Positions 13,601-20,900 of a stretch of 20,900 bases of DNA are shown here, one piece after another. The DNA is taken from IMG/VR virus record IMGVR_UViG_3300042878_000096, positions 1 to 20,900 of that record. One strand, written 5' to 3'. Position 1 is the first letter of the stretch, and every line of letters starts with the position of its first letter. This DNA is from a virus. Position numbers and translations under genes: made by a program. The notes under the pieces were generated by a model. The model saw only the letters and a list, made by a program, of their open reading frames with translations. It was not told where the DNA came from and made no database searches.

Positions 13601-14365
13601 TTACTTGACCCGACCTTCTGCGTAGGCTTGCATGATCTCGTCACTCAAGGCTTCGTATCTGTTCGGATCGGTCATTTTCAGCCGAATAAGGTCAGCCCGT
13701 CTATAAACCCTCTTTCCTGATTCACCACTACCACCTATGTCAACAGATGCCGCCTTCAGGTTAGTCTTGCGTTGGGTTTCACCCGCATCGCTAGTCTGTT
13801 TTGCCTTAATGCCACGTAACTGTTTATAAGTAGTAAGTAATTCGTTTGCACTATCGTAATCAAACTCACCATCAGCCTTTGCATATAACCCTAACCGAAT
13901 AGGTGAAGATTTCACCCAATTCTGAAATTCCGTATCTTGTGCAATTTGCCCAAAATCAGGATGGTCTTGCGTTAACTTTTGCTGAATTTGCATCCTTTTG
14001 AAGTCGTGAGCCGCTTGGCGACCCGCTACTACATCGGGGTGGTTATCGACAGTCTGACGAATTGCCTCTTTTGGATTCTCAAAGAAGTCTACTTCTGGTT
14101 GTTCCTCTTTAATAGGTTGCTTGCTAGAACTGAGGTTCTGCTTTATGAGTTCATCCGCTAATTTGCGAACTTCACCAACTTCCTGTGCTTGCTTACCAAT
14201 ATACTTCTCAGCCTCTTGGTGCATTTTTATAACTTCTTCTAGAGTTTTTTCCCTGTATTTCTCAGGAAACTCAGTAGATTGTGTTACTTCAGGGAGTTGC
14301 TTCTCTTGTTGTTCTTCAACAACATCTAACTCACTTGGCGACTCATCTTCATTTTCAATCAACAT
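13601..14365 (-). CDS. Capsid scaffolding protein
   Basis: 254 residues, acidic N-terminus (ENEDESPSELDVVEEQQEKQ) and highly charged helices thereafter. PEKYREKTLEEVIKMHQEAE and YIGKQAQEVGEVRKLADELI (about 34-74) and the basic C-terminus LIRLKMTDPNRYEALSDEIM with QAYAEGRVK are recurring features of podovirus scaffolds; the basic tail would contact the coat protein. The gene is immediately upstream of the capsid gene, the usual order. The ATG at 14365 has AAGGA about seven bases upstream. It should be removed or released on DNA packaging. Well supported by pattern and order. Confidence 0.88.
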   Translation of the reverse strand: MLIENEDESPSELDVVEEQQEKQLPEVTQSTEFPEKYREKTLEEVIKMHQEAEKYIGKQAQEVGEVRKLADELIKQNLSSSKQPIKEEQPEVDFFENPKEAIRQTVDNHPDVVAGRQAAHDFKRMQIQQKLTQDHPDFGQIAQDTEFQNWVKSSPIRLGLYAKADGEFDYDSANELLTTYKQLRGIKAKQTSDAGETQRKTNLKAASVDIGGSGESGKRVYRRADLIRLKMTDPNRYEALSDEIMQAYAEGRVK

Positions 14366-14417
14366 ATTTCTTCCTTTTCCTGCCGATATCGGTTCTAGGA
14401 CATTTAACTCGCCACTT

Positions 14418-14651
14418 TTATGGTTGTGAGTTGTTACTTTGCTCCCACTTCAATCTATCTAGGTGTTTTCTCTCGAACTTCCCATGCTCTGACGGGAAAG
14501 AACCAGACCACCCTTCTAATTTGAAGTTAGGTGCGCTTATGAGTCGGTTGGCTGTTGCTCCGCACTCACACTTAAAACCTGTTGTCTCATAATCAACAAG
14601 TCTTTCAGTTTTATGCCCGTTTTCACAGGCAAAATCAAATAGTCTTTTCAT
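14418..14651 (-). CDS. FmdB-like zinc-ribbon protein
   Basis: 77 residues. The N-terminus MKRLFDFACENGHKTERLVD and the following GFKCECGATANRLISAPNFK are the FmdB/Zn-ribbon_8 pattern. The usual CxxC pairs are altered: the first pair is Cys9-x3-His13 and the second Cys28-x-Cys30, so four zinc ligands can still be provided. The remainder (EGWSGSFPSEHGKFERKHLD) is polar. Such short ribbons often lie near phage portal and scaffold genes with unknown function. It overlaps the preceding gene's end by 17 nt. Confidence 0.8.
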   Translation of the reverse strand: MKRLFDFACENGHKTERLVDYETTGFKCECGATANRLISAPNFKLEGWSGSFPSEHGKFERKHLDRLKWEQSNNSQP

Positions 14652-14964
14652 TCAATTCCTCATACGCTCTTTCGCTGACCTCTTTCAAGGTTCTCAGCCA
14701 AGTTAGTATTGACAATTCACCCTTTTTGAAGTGCAAAGACGCTTCATCAGGGATTGTACTGATATTGTTCAACGAATTTATCATTGTGTCAATATCCTCC
14801 ATTAAGTCCTTCCACCCCTCTGTTGCCATAGTATCAAAGCGGGCTTCATAGTATTTTTGCAGTTCAGGAGTCATGGATTCAATCTTTTGTAGGTTGTCTT
14901 TAAGTCTTTTCTTAGCATAATCCATGAAGATTTCTGCTTGTTGTTCATCAACAGTCTTGGGCAT
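14635..14964 (-). CDS. Helical phage protein of unknown function
   Basis: 109 residues, fully helical and charged: VDEQQAEIFMDYAKKRLKDN, LQKYYEARFDTMATEGWKDL and FKKGELSILTWLRTLKEVSE. The EARFDTMATEGWKDLMEDI and FKKGELSILTWL blocks look conserved and I associate them with small proteins next to FmdB-like genes in podovirus-like genomes. No membrane segment or enzyme motif. No good ribosome site precedes the ATG at 14964, which is 13 bases after the chaperone gene's stop. Role unknown; possibly head assembly. Confidence 0.65.
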   Translation of the reverse strand: MPKTVDEQQAEIFMDYAKKRLKDNLQKIESMTPELQKYYEARFDTMATEGWKDLMEDIDTMINSLNNISTIPDEASLHFKKGELSILTWLRTLKEVSERAYEELNEKTI

Positions 14965-14977
14965 TTTTTGGTTTTAG

Positions 14978-15418
14978 TTATGGAACGTCAGGCCAAACTA
15001 CACTATAAGGAAACCCTGATTGAATGGGGATACCACGCAATGCTTGGCGATAAGTAGCCCATGCCACTTTGTCCACAGGAGCATCTGCTAACTGAGTCCA
15101 ATCTGATTCTGTTAGTTTTTGATTGCGTTCAGTTCGCACTTCCTCTGCCTTACTTAAAGCCTCTGCTTGTATTTCCTCGTCTGTCTTATCTACAACTGGG
15201 TACGCTCTTTCTACTATTGCACCGCTAATTGTAAAAATGGGATCGCCATACTTCTGTGTGTTTGTAAGTTCTGATCGTGGGGCATCTTCAATTAAATAAA
15301 CATTAAGTTCTTGTCGTTGTTCATCTGACAAAGACTCAGCAGATTGAAATATATTTGGCGCAAAACGAATGTTTCCAGCCAACTCACGCCACACTTCATT
15401 AAGTTGCTGTGCGTACAT
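14978..15418 (-). CDS. Tail-fibre assembly chaperone-like protein
   Basis: 146 residues. The C-terminal block ERNQKLTESDWTQLADAPVD then WATYRQALRGIPIQSGFPYS and VVWPDVP is the phage tail assembly chaperone (APC-type) signature. Upstream is a short beta part (DPIFTISGAIVERAYPVVDK) and a helix rich in Glu/Ala. The ATG at 15418 is preferred over the longer frame from 15517 because AGGAG sits seven bases upstream and it overlaps the previous stop as TGATG. Proteins of this type are usually encoded next to the fibre they help fold, so the fibre and propeller genes upstream are its likely clients (inference). Confidence 0.85.
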   Translation of the reverse strand: MYAQQLNEVWRELAGNIRFAPNIFQSAESLSDEQRQELNVYLIEDAPRSELTNTQKYGDPIFTISGAIVERAYPVVDKTDEEIQAEALSKAEEVRTERNQKLTESDWTQLADAPVDKVAWATYRQALRGIPIQSGFPYSVVWPDVP

Positions 15419-15654
15419 CAATCTTCTCCTAATTGCTGTTGGACAACAAAAAGCATAACCTTGGCTTTCTTTTGCTCTAACTTTTCCGATACTAATAGCG
15501 ACTCTAGTTTTTGACAAAAATCTGCTAAGTCTTCATCACCGCTGGTTTTGATGTGTTCAATTGCCAACGTGTAGTTATCAATATTTATTTGATAACCCAT
15601 AATTTCTTGTTCTCTTGCAACAAGAGCGTCTTTAAAAATTTCTTGTTTGTTCAT
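15418..15654 (-). CDS. Small helical protein between propeller and fibre chaperone
   Basis: 78 residues, helical with heptad tendency: KQEIFKDALVAREQEIMGYQ, YTLAIEHIKTSGDEDLADFC and LESLLVSEKLEQKKAKVMLF. The start was set at the ATG at 15654, after the stop of the propeller gene, with a GAAAG-type ribosome site; the longer frame from 15777 would read through the propeller's last repeat in another frame. It ends in a TGATG overlap with the chaperone gene. Function is unknown; being coupled to the chaperone suggests an accessory to the fibre module. Confidence 0.65.
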   Translation of the reverse strand: MNKQEIFKDALVAREQEIMGYQINIDNYTLAIEHIKTSGDEDLADFCQKLESLLVSEKLEQKKAKVMLFVVQQQLGED

Positions 15655-15664
15655 ATTTTTTCTT

Positions 15665-16690
15665 TCAGGGACTAAATGCAACACCAAAACCAGAATTTGT
15701 TGGTAAGGTGGCTGGATTAGAGTATTTAGTACCAAAACCAGCAGACCAAGGATACACAGATATAAAAGGAGATACATTGTGACTAACCGCTATGTCTGTG
15801 CCTGATGGACTAAATGCTACATTTCGACCATTACCTGTTGGTACGGTGGCTGGATTAGCGTACTTAGTACCAAAACCAGAACTCCACGGGTAAACCGAAA
15901 TATTAGGCGTTGTAAAGTGAGAAACCGCTAAATCTGCTCCACTAGGACTAAATGCCACTTTTAAACCAGGCCCTGCTGGCAAGGTGGCTGGATTAGCGTA
16001 CTTAGTACCAAAACCAGAAGACCAAGGATACACAAGTATATAAGGTGAAGAACTGGAAGCAACCGCTATATCTGATCCACTAGGACTAAATGCAACACCA
16101 TTAACATTACCTGTTGGTAAAGTGGAAGGGTCAGCATACTTGGCTCCAAAACCAGAACTCCACGGATAAGCCGATATAAAAGGGGAAGTAGAGTGTGCAA
16201 GTGCTATATGTGCCCCACTAGGACTAAATGCAACACCATTACCAATACCTGTTGGTAAGGTGGAAGGGTCAGCATACTTAGTACCAAAACCAGAACTCCA
16301 CGGATACACAGATATAAAAGGAGAGGTAGCATGAGCAACTGCTAAATCTGCTCCACTAGGACTAAATACAACACTTATACCAGTACTTGCTGGTAAGGTG
16401 GCTGGATTAGCGTACTTGGTTCCAAAACCAGAACTCCAAGGATACACAGATATAAAAGGGGAAGTAGAGTGTGCAACCGCTATGTCTGCTTTACTAGGGC
16501 TAAAGGCAACGCCTTGACCAGTACCTGCTGGCAATGTAGCAGGATTAGCGTACTTGGTTCCAAAACCAGCAGACCAAGGGTAAACCGATATAAAAGGAGA
16601 GGTCTGATGAGCAATCGCTAAGTCTGGGGCTGATGCTGGCGAACCAAAAGACCGATGATTCATGTACACCGCTTGCTGTGAACCACTCAT
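15665..16690 (-). CDS. Seven-bladed beta-propeller adhesion-type protein (46-residue WD40-like repeats)
   Basis: 341 residues. After 30 residues it consists of six full 46-residue repeats and a 35-residue seventh. The consensus is [24 protein letters not shown], a variable six-residue loop, then [16 protein letters not shown]. The missing 11 residues of repeat 7 are matched by residues 20-30 ([11 protein letters not shown]), as in circular velcro closure of a propeller. Repeats of the AFSP-G-x-LAVAH type are known in WD40-like phage and bacterial proteins. No signal peptide. It follows the collagen-like fibre with an ATGA overlap (16687-16690) and precedes the fibre chaperone, so a receptor-binding or head/tail appendage role is likely but inferred. 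Binding partner unknown. Confidence 0.8.
   Translation of the reverse strand: MSGSQQAVYMNHRSFGSPASAPDLAIAHQTSPFISVYPWSAGFGTKYANPATLPAGTGQGVAFSPSKADIAVAHSTSPFISVYPWSSGFGTKYANPATLPASTGISVVFSPSGADLAVAHATSPFISVYPWSSGFGTKYADPSTLPTGIGNGVAFSPSGAHIALAHSTSPFISAYPWSSGFGAKYADPSTLPTGNVNGVAFSPSGSDIAVASSSSPYILVYPWSSGFGTKYANPATLPAGPGLKVAFSPSGADLAVSHFTTPNISVYPWSSGFGTKYANPATVPTGNGRNVAFSPSGTDIAVSHNVSPFISVYPWSAGFGTKYSNPATLPTNSGFGVAFSP
15668..16600 (-). repeat. Seven tandem 138-bp coding repeats (last one partial)
   Basis: Units begin at 16600, 16462, 16324, 16186, 16048, 15910 and 15772 (read downward); the last is 105 bp. Long stretches are nearly identical in DNA (for example CTTGGTTCCAAAACCAG-like blocks), with change concentrated in the loop after ATLP and before SPFI. 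Such repeats can gain or lose units by recombination and may cause assembly errors. Confidence 0.85.
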
Positions 16691-18861
16691 GTCAAACCAC
16701 TCCCAGAAATAAGCCAGTTGGTTGAGGTTATTTTCAATGCTGTTGCAGAACCATATTGCGCCAAACTTCTTGACCCAGTTGTGCCAGCAGGACTCAAATT
16801 CATAGTGTCTGTTGTGATAGCGATAGTTACCACCTGAGAAGTCATATTGATAAATGTAACTACTGTGCCGATTGGATAAGCCACGCTTGCATTTGATGGA
16901 ATGGTAAATGTCCTAGCATTGGCATCACTTGATGGATGTAATATAGTTTTTCCAGAATCTGCAAGCACTAATGTGTAGGCGGCAGACTGTGAGTTGACAG
17001 GCACATTTCTAAACCCAACGGCATCTGTGCCATCAACTGTGCAATTACTTAACGTGCCAGAAGTAGGTGTACCTAAAACTGGTGTTGTTAATGATGGGCT
17101 AGTAGAAAGAACAACATTGCCACTACCAGTAGAAGTTGTAACTCCAGTTCCACCATTCACAACAGGCAACGCAGTACCAGACAATGTAATTGCCAATGTT
17201 CCACTTGTTGTAATTGGTGAACCAGTTACAGACAAGAATGATGGGACAGTTGCCGCAACGCTTGTTACTGTGCCAGAGCCACCGCTAGGAGCCGCCCACG
17301 AACCATCACCACGCCAAAAAGTAGATGCTGATGCTGATGTACCGCCATTAAGGTTAGTTACAGGCAAATTACCAGTTACTTGTGTTGCTAGGTCAACATT
17401 TGATAATGTGCCACCAAGGGTCAAATTACCACTTGTTGTGACTGTGCCTGTTAATGTGATGCCGTTTACTGTTCCTGTGCCACCAACGCTTGTAACTGTT
17501 CCGCTACCTTTGTTGTTAAATGTTGTCCAATCAGCAGAACTTAATGCGCCACGATTAGTTGCAGATGCGGTAGGTACATTTAAAGTGATTACTGGAGTTG
17601 TAGTTCCATTAGCCACAGTAGAACCTAAATCAGTCCCTGTTGTGCCTAATGTAAGTGCCGCAACGCTTGTTACTGTGCCAGTTGTCGAATCATTGGAAGT
17701 AATCGTAAAGTTAGGATATGTTCCCGTAATACTAGTCGTACCCGCACCTGTTAAAGAAACAGTCTGATCTGGTGCAGAGTTGGTAATTGTAAAGTTAGGA
17801 TACGTGCCACTTGTGCTAATTCCTGTTCCCGCAGTTAAGGCAACTGTTTGGTCAGGTGCGCTATTGGTGATTGTGAAGTTAGGATAGGTTCCTGATGTAC
17901 TAATGCCCGTACTTGCAGTCAATACTACCGTCTGATCTGGTGCAGTATTAGTAATATTTAACGTACCAGATGTAGTAATTGGACTACCAGTAATACTGAT
18001 GCCTGTTCCAGCAGAAGCGGCAACACTTGTTACTGTGCCAGAACCGCCACTTGCGTTAATTGTTTGATTAGGCCAAGTGCCTGTGATACTAGTGATGTTT
18101 GTGCCTGCCACCAAGGAAGGCGTTGCTGTACCTGTTCCACCACTAGCAACCGCAAGAGTACCAGCCAAAGTGATAGTGCCAGTTGTAGTAATTGGGCTAC
18201 CAGTAACAGTCAATCCTGTTGTACCACCTGACAAACCAACGCTTGTTACAGTACCTGTTCCTGCGCTGACATTGACAGTTACATCGTCCCCAGAATTTGT
18301 AGCAGTAACAGTCGCACCAACAAAATTGATTTTCTTAACACCACTTGTGATGCTTGTGCCTTCGTCTAGGATAGCCACCGCCCCATTGGTAGACATGGTG
18401 CTAATGACTTTGATCTTTTCTGCTAAGTCAGGAGCAACTACTTCACCTACATTGATCTCTTGACCAGTAGACAAAGTGATAACCAACGAGCCATCAAAGT
18501 CAATCTTGGCATCCCTAACAGAAACACCATCTTTGCCGTCTATTCCGTCTTTTCCATCCCTACCATTTAACCCATTTTTACCATCTATGCCTTGGCGACC
18601 ATCTAAACCACGCTCACCCTTGTCTCCCTTGTCACCCTTTTCAGGAACAATAGACTTGGCAACCTCTAGTTGTGCGCTGACCTTGTTCTCCATTACCTTA
18701 ATGGCTTCAACAATCAACTCAACATTGTCATTTATGGCTTCTTCTTCTTGCTGGCGCATAGCCACAAGAGTCTCTTCCATCTTAGTGATGGCTTCTAACT
18801 TGTCATCAAAAGATGAATCAGTCGATTCAATGCTTTCAATCAGTTCTTTGATGTTAGCCAT
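16687..18861 (-). CDS. Collagen-like tail or head fibre protein
   Basis: 724 residues. Residues 1-70 form a charged coiled coil, 76-112 are 12 consecutive Gly-x-y triplets ([20 protein letters not shown] onwards), and 150-600 are Thr/Ser/Gly/Val-rich beta repeats with five GTVTSV units and three 28-residue APDQTV repeats. The C-terminus (about 615-724, [20 protein letters not shown] onwards) is a compact beta domain typical of fibre tips. This is a trimeric fibre by family knowledge. The ATG at 18861 overlaps the portal gene's stop by 8 nt, without a clear ribosome site. It lies directly after the portal gene rather than near the tail genes, which is unusual. Low-complexity composition leaves long open frames on the other strand that are not genes. 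Confidence 0.85.
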   Translation of the reverse strand: MANIKELIESIESTDSSFDDKLEAITKMEETLVAMRQQEEEAINDNVELIVEAIKVMENKVSAQLEVAKSIVPEKGDKGDKGERGLDGRQGIDGKNGLNGRDGKDGIDGKDGVSVRDAKIDFDGSLVITLSTGQEINVGEVVAPDLAEKIKVISTMSTNGAVAILDEGTSITSGVKKINFVGATVTATNSGDDVTVNVSAGTGTVTSVGLSGGTTGLTVTGSPITTTGTITLAGTLAVASGGTGTATPSLVAGTNITSITGTWPNQTINASGGSGTVTSVAASAGTGISITGSPITTSGTLNITNTAPDQTVVLTASTGISTSGTYPNFTITNSAPDQTVALTAGTGISTSGTYPNFTITNSAPDQTVSLTGAGTTSITGTYPNFTITSNDSTTGTVTSVAALTLGTTGTDLGSTVANGTTTPVITLNVPTASATNRGALSSADWTTFNNKGSGTVTSVGGTGTVNGITLTGTVTTSGNLTLGGTLSNVDLATQVTGNLPVTNLNGGTSASASTFWRGDGSWAAPSGGSGTVTSVAATVPSFLSVTGSPITTSGTLAITLSGTALPVVNGGTGVTTSTGSGNVVLSTSPSLTTPVLGTPTSGTLSNCTVDGTDAVGFRNVPVNSQSAAYTLVLADSGKTILHPSSDANARTFTIPSNASVAYPIGTVVTFINMTSQVVTIAITTDTMNLSPAGTTGSRSLAQYGSATALKITSTNWLISGSGLT
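17695..17946 (-). repeat. Three 84-bp tandem repeats in the fibre gene
   Basis: Residues 306-389 are three 28-residue copies of (S/T)APDQTV-x-LT-x3[15 protein letters not shown]; the third is diverged. In DNA the first two are close to identical. Part of the beta-repeat shaft. Confidence 0.8.
18526..18636 (-). repeat. Collagen-like Gly-x-y repeat of the fibre
   Basis: Residues 76-112 keep Gly at every third position for 12 triplets, many with Asp and Lys in the x and y positions, as in bacterial and phage collagen-like triple helices. Confidence 0.88.
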
Positions 18862-20900
18862 TTTGCTTTAGACCATCTGTGAGTTTGGTAAGGAAGTCTT
18901 GCTTTACTTTTGACTGAGCATTTAACTTGTCAGCCATCTGTAACTCAACAATTTTGGATTTATTCTTGATGTCAGCCTCCTTGAGCATCAAATCAGCAAT
19001 CTTAACTCGCTTATCGAACTCTCTTTGGTTGGCATCAGCCTCATTAGGTAGATTCTTGGTCAAAGATGCACTCATCTTGGCTTGAACTTCTTGTGGCATC
19101 AACTGAGCCTCAACAGACAACTTAGTTGCCTCTGCCCGATTCTGTTCTGCTTGAGTAGTGTTGACAGCAATCTGTGCTTGAGCCGCTTGCAGAGCCAATT
19201 GTTGTTGCATTTCTTGCATTTGTTGGGCTTGTGGGTCAGGTTGAGCCATCTTCTCCAACATAGCAATCAATTCCATCCTGTTAGATAGGCTTGAATTAGC
19301 CAAAATGCCCTTCAAGATGACAGGCAAGACAGGAGTGTTAGGGCCAAGCGTTTGGAGTAGGCCAATGAACTGCTGTTGTTCGTACTCACGGGCAATAATG
19401 CCCAGAGTAGCCGTAGGTATGAAGTTCATATCCACAGAAGGGTAACGCTCTGGATCGAACTGCATATAGCGGAAAGCCGCTTTTTGGATAAACGGGATTA
19501 AGAAATCCTCTTGGAAGTTTACCAAAGTGCGTTTGTACTTTTTAATGATAGAAGCGACAGCCATAGACATACCGCCTTGACCACCATCTCTAGCAACATT
19601 GCTAATCATGCCCTGAGAATCAAGAGTTCCCGTTGCTTGCAACAACATACGCTCAAAGTCTTTAGCCGTAGCCAAGTTGTTTGGGTCAGTTGCTCCGAAC
19701 TTGAAGGGATAGAGAATCTCTGAAGGTGCGCCATTTGTAAGGATTGCCTTGCCAGGCTTTACCTCAAACTTCATTCCTCTTGGCAAACGAGTAGCGTCCA
19801 TTGCAATCATGGGGCTAGTGGTAAGTGCCAAGGAGTCAAGGTGGCTACGAGTCTGTGCGTCAATAGCCTTTTGCATATTGAACGCTTTTTCTACTGTGCC
19901 TCTGCCTAACAAACGATTAGGAACTGTGTCATCTTGATAGGTCAAGACGGGACGATCCTTCATCATGTAGGGATTGGCTTCAGCCTTTAGGAGTTGACCA
20001 TCATTAGCAATGACAACAATGGCTTCTACCAAGTCAGCATATTCCTCTGCCTCAGAGTTATTTGGGAAAAGGTCAACAATGTCTTTGTTCTCTTCTAGAT
20101 TTTCTAGATATTCCCTTGGCACTAAGCCGTAGTAGGTCAACAACAAAACTTTTTCATCTTGGTATTGGCTTACCTCTTGGGTAGGCTCAAGGTCAGAATC
20201 GTCACCAGAAGTGGTAATGTTGACTTTGCGATAAATACCTGCCTCAATGCCTTGGACAATCTTGTGGATAGAGACATACTTCTCAATTGCCACACCCATA
20301 CAGTCATTTACAGAAACGCCATTGGGGTCAAACAAGAAATTCTTTGGATTTACAGGAGAAATCTTGACCGCAATGCGTTCTTTCTCCATCACACCAATAG
20401 CCGCTTGCCCTTGCATATTAGGGATTGGCTGGGTTGCTGGGACATATATTGTCTCAGTCATCACCACAACTTCGCCTATTCCTGTGCCATAAATCTCAGC
20501 CATCAATTCAATCTGATCGATTGCTTTGCGGATTTTGTCTTTCTTGAAGTCTTCTGTGAGTTGAGCCTTAATCATCTCCACATCAATGGGGTTGCCATTG
20601 ACATCTTGAATATCGTCTTCAATGTCAAAGAAGTCGCCTTGACCAAAGATTGCTTCCATAATCTCAGCATGGCGAGTCTCTACTGCTTGTTGGGTGGCAG
20701 GTGTGACAATGCGTGAACGCTCTGATTCACGGGTTTTGTCTTCTACTGCCCATTCTCCACGGAAGATGCGCTCGTACTCTAGCCAATCGGGAAGGAAGTT
20801 GGTATTTCTGTAATCACGCCAACGATCACAATGGTCAACAACAAAGGCAGTTAAGTCTTTGTCAGCCTGTGTAGGCTCATCGTAACTACCCTGATCTTCG
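18854..20900 (-). CDS. Portal protein (N-terminus outside window)
   Basis: At least 681 residues; the frame is open to the window edge, so the ATG at 20659 is internal. The upstream part reads [40 protein letters not shown] and [20 protein letters not shown] then [15 protein letters not shown], typical of the portal N-terminal wing. The middle is an alpha/beta core ([60 protein letters not shown]), and the C-terminus is a long Gln/Ala-rich helical barrel (about the last 150 residues). The protein forms the 12-fold DNA gate at the head vertex. Length exceeds T7 gp8 (536) and approaches P22 gp1 (725). The stop overlaps the fibre start by 8 nt. Confidence 0.85.
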   Translation of the reverse strand, partial: EDQGSYDEPTQADKDLTAFVVDHCDRWRDYRNTNFLPDWLEYERIFRGEWAVEDKTRESERSRIVTPATQQAVETRHAEIMEAIFGQGDFFDIEDDIQDVNGNPIDVEMIKAQLTEDFKKDKIRKAIDQIELMAEIYGTGIGEVVVMTETIYVPATQPIPNMQGQAAIGVMEKERIAVKISPVNPKNFLFDPNGVSVNDCMGVAIEKYVSIHKIVQGIEAGIYRKVNITTSGDDSDLEPTQEVSQYQDEKVLLLTYYGLVPREYLENLEENKDIVDLFPNNSEAEEYADLVEAIVVIANDGQLLKAEANPYMMKDRPVLTYQDDTVPNRLLGRGTVEKAFNMQKAIDAQTRSHLDSLALTTSPMIAMDATRLPRGMKFEVKPGKAILTNGAPSEILYPFKFGATDPNNLATAKDFERMLLQATGTLDSQGMISNVARDGGQGGMSMAVASIIKKYKRTLVNFQEDFLIPFIQKAAFRYMQFDPERYPSVDMNFIPTATLGIIAREYEQQQFIGLLQTLGPNTPVLPVILKGILANSSLSNRMELIAMLEKMAQPDPQAQQMQEMQQQLALQAAQAQIAVNTTQAEQNRAEATKLSVEAQLMPQEVQAKMSASLTKNLPNEADANQREFDKRVKIADLMLKEADIKNKSKIVELQMADKLNAQSKVKQDFLTKLTDGLKQNG

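Noticed and set aside
14383-14392. Perfect 10-base palindrome CCGATATCGG between the FmdB-like and scaffold genes
   Set aside because: It is short, without a loop or U-tract, so not a terminator. A regulator site is possible but no second copy was noticed, and one 10-base palindrome is expected by chance at this scale.
15668-16600. CRISPR-like array because of regular spacing
   Set aside because: The 138-bp period is entirely coding, in frame, and encodes propeller blades; there are no short palindromic repeats with unique spacers.
16994-17767. Long plus-strand open frame (257 residues) opposite the fibre gene
   Set aside because: It is Val/Pro/Thr low-complexity sequence produced by the repeated GTVTSV/ITTSGT codons on the other strand. 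It has no ribosome site and resembles no protein; the neighbouring plus-strand frame at 18077-18463 is the same effect.
15665-18861. Diversity-generating retroelement target, given repeats and variable loops next to a fibre gene
   Set aside because: No reverse transcriptase, no template repeat and no C-type lectin variable domain are visible in the window. Variation lies between repeats, not against a template copy.

Overview
The window is one continuous block of a tailed dsDNA bacteriophage genome (Caudoviricetes). Every gene I can support lies on the minus strand and is read from position 20900 down to 1. The gene set is podovirus-like: portal, scaffold, short capsid protein, a T7 gp11/P22 gp4-like adaptor, a P22 gp10/T7 gp12-like hub, three consecutive Gln/Ala-rich ejection-type proteins, then lysis. 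There is no tape measure, sheath or tail tube. A nested Rz/Rz1 spanin pair and a GH19 endolysin point to a Gram-negative host. No terminase, polymerase, integrase, tRNA or CRISPR is visible. The sequence is moderately AT-rich; freshwater or other environmental origin is only an inference.

Layout in transcription order. (1) 20900-18854: portal, N-terminus outside the window. (2) 18861-14978: an adhesion module placed between portal and scaffold. It has a collagen-like fibre, a seven-bladed beta-propeller made of 46-residue repeats, a small helical protein and a tail-fibre assembly chaperone. (3) 14964-14418: a helical protein of unknown role and a FmdB-like zinc ribbon. (4) 14365-12628: scaffold and major capsid protein, followed by a strong intrinsic terminator. 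(5) 12563-10365: a small beta-rich protein, a second terminator, then a run of very small genes largely linked by ATGA or TGATG stop/start overlaps, including DUF6496-like and DUF6321-like basic proteins. (6) 10368-7218: head-tail adaptor, hub gene (broken into two frames here), collar-type receptor-binding fibre and a small unknown. (7) 7206-2320: three ejection-type proteins and a membrane-anchored coiled-coil protein that appears to start at an ATT codon. (8) 2362-1: lysis region with a small membrane protein, a lipoprotein apparently split by an HNH-AP2 homing endonuclease, a holin-like protein, nested spanins and a GH19 endolysin running off the window.

Functionally this is the late (morphogenesis plus lysis) operon. 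There are almost no intergenic gaps: no gene-free stretch exceeds about 70 bases. Expression is probably tuned by terminators around the capsid gene, translational coupling, and weak start codons (TTG for the holin-like, collar-fibre and 95-aa proteins, ATT for the coiled-coil protein). The observations most worth checking are the HNH insertion that leaves a duplicated lipoprotein signal peptide, the ATT start, the frame break in the hub gene, and the propeller with apparent velcro closure inside an unusually placed adhesion module.
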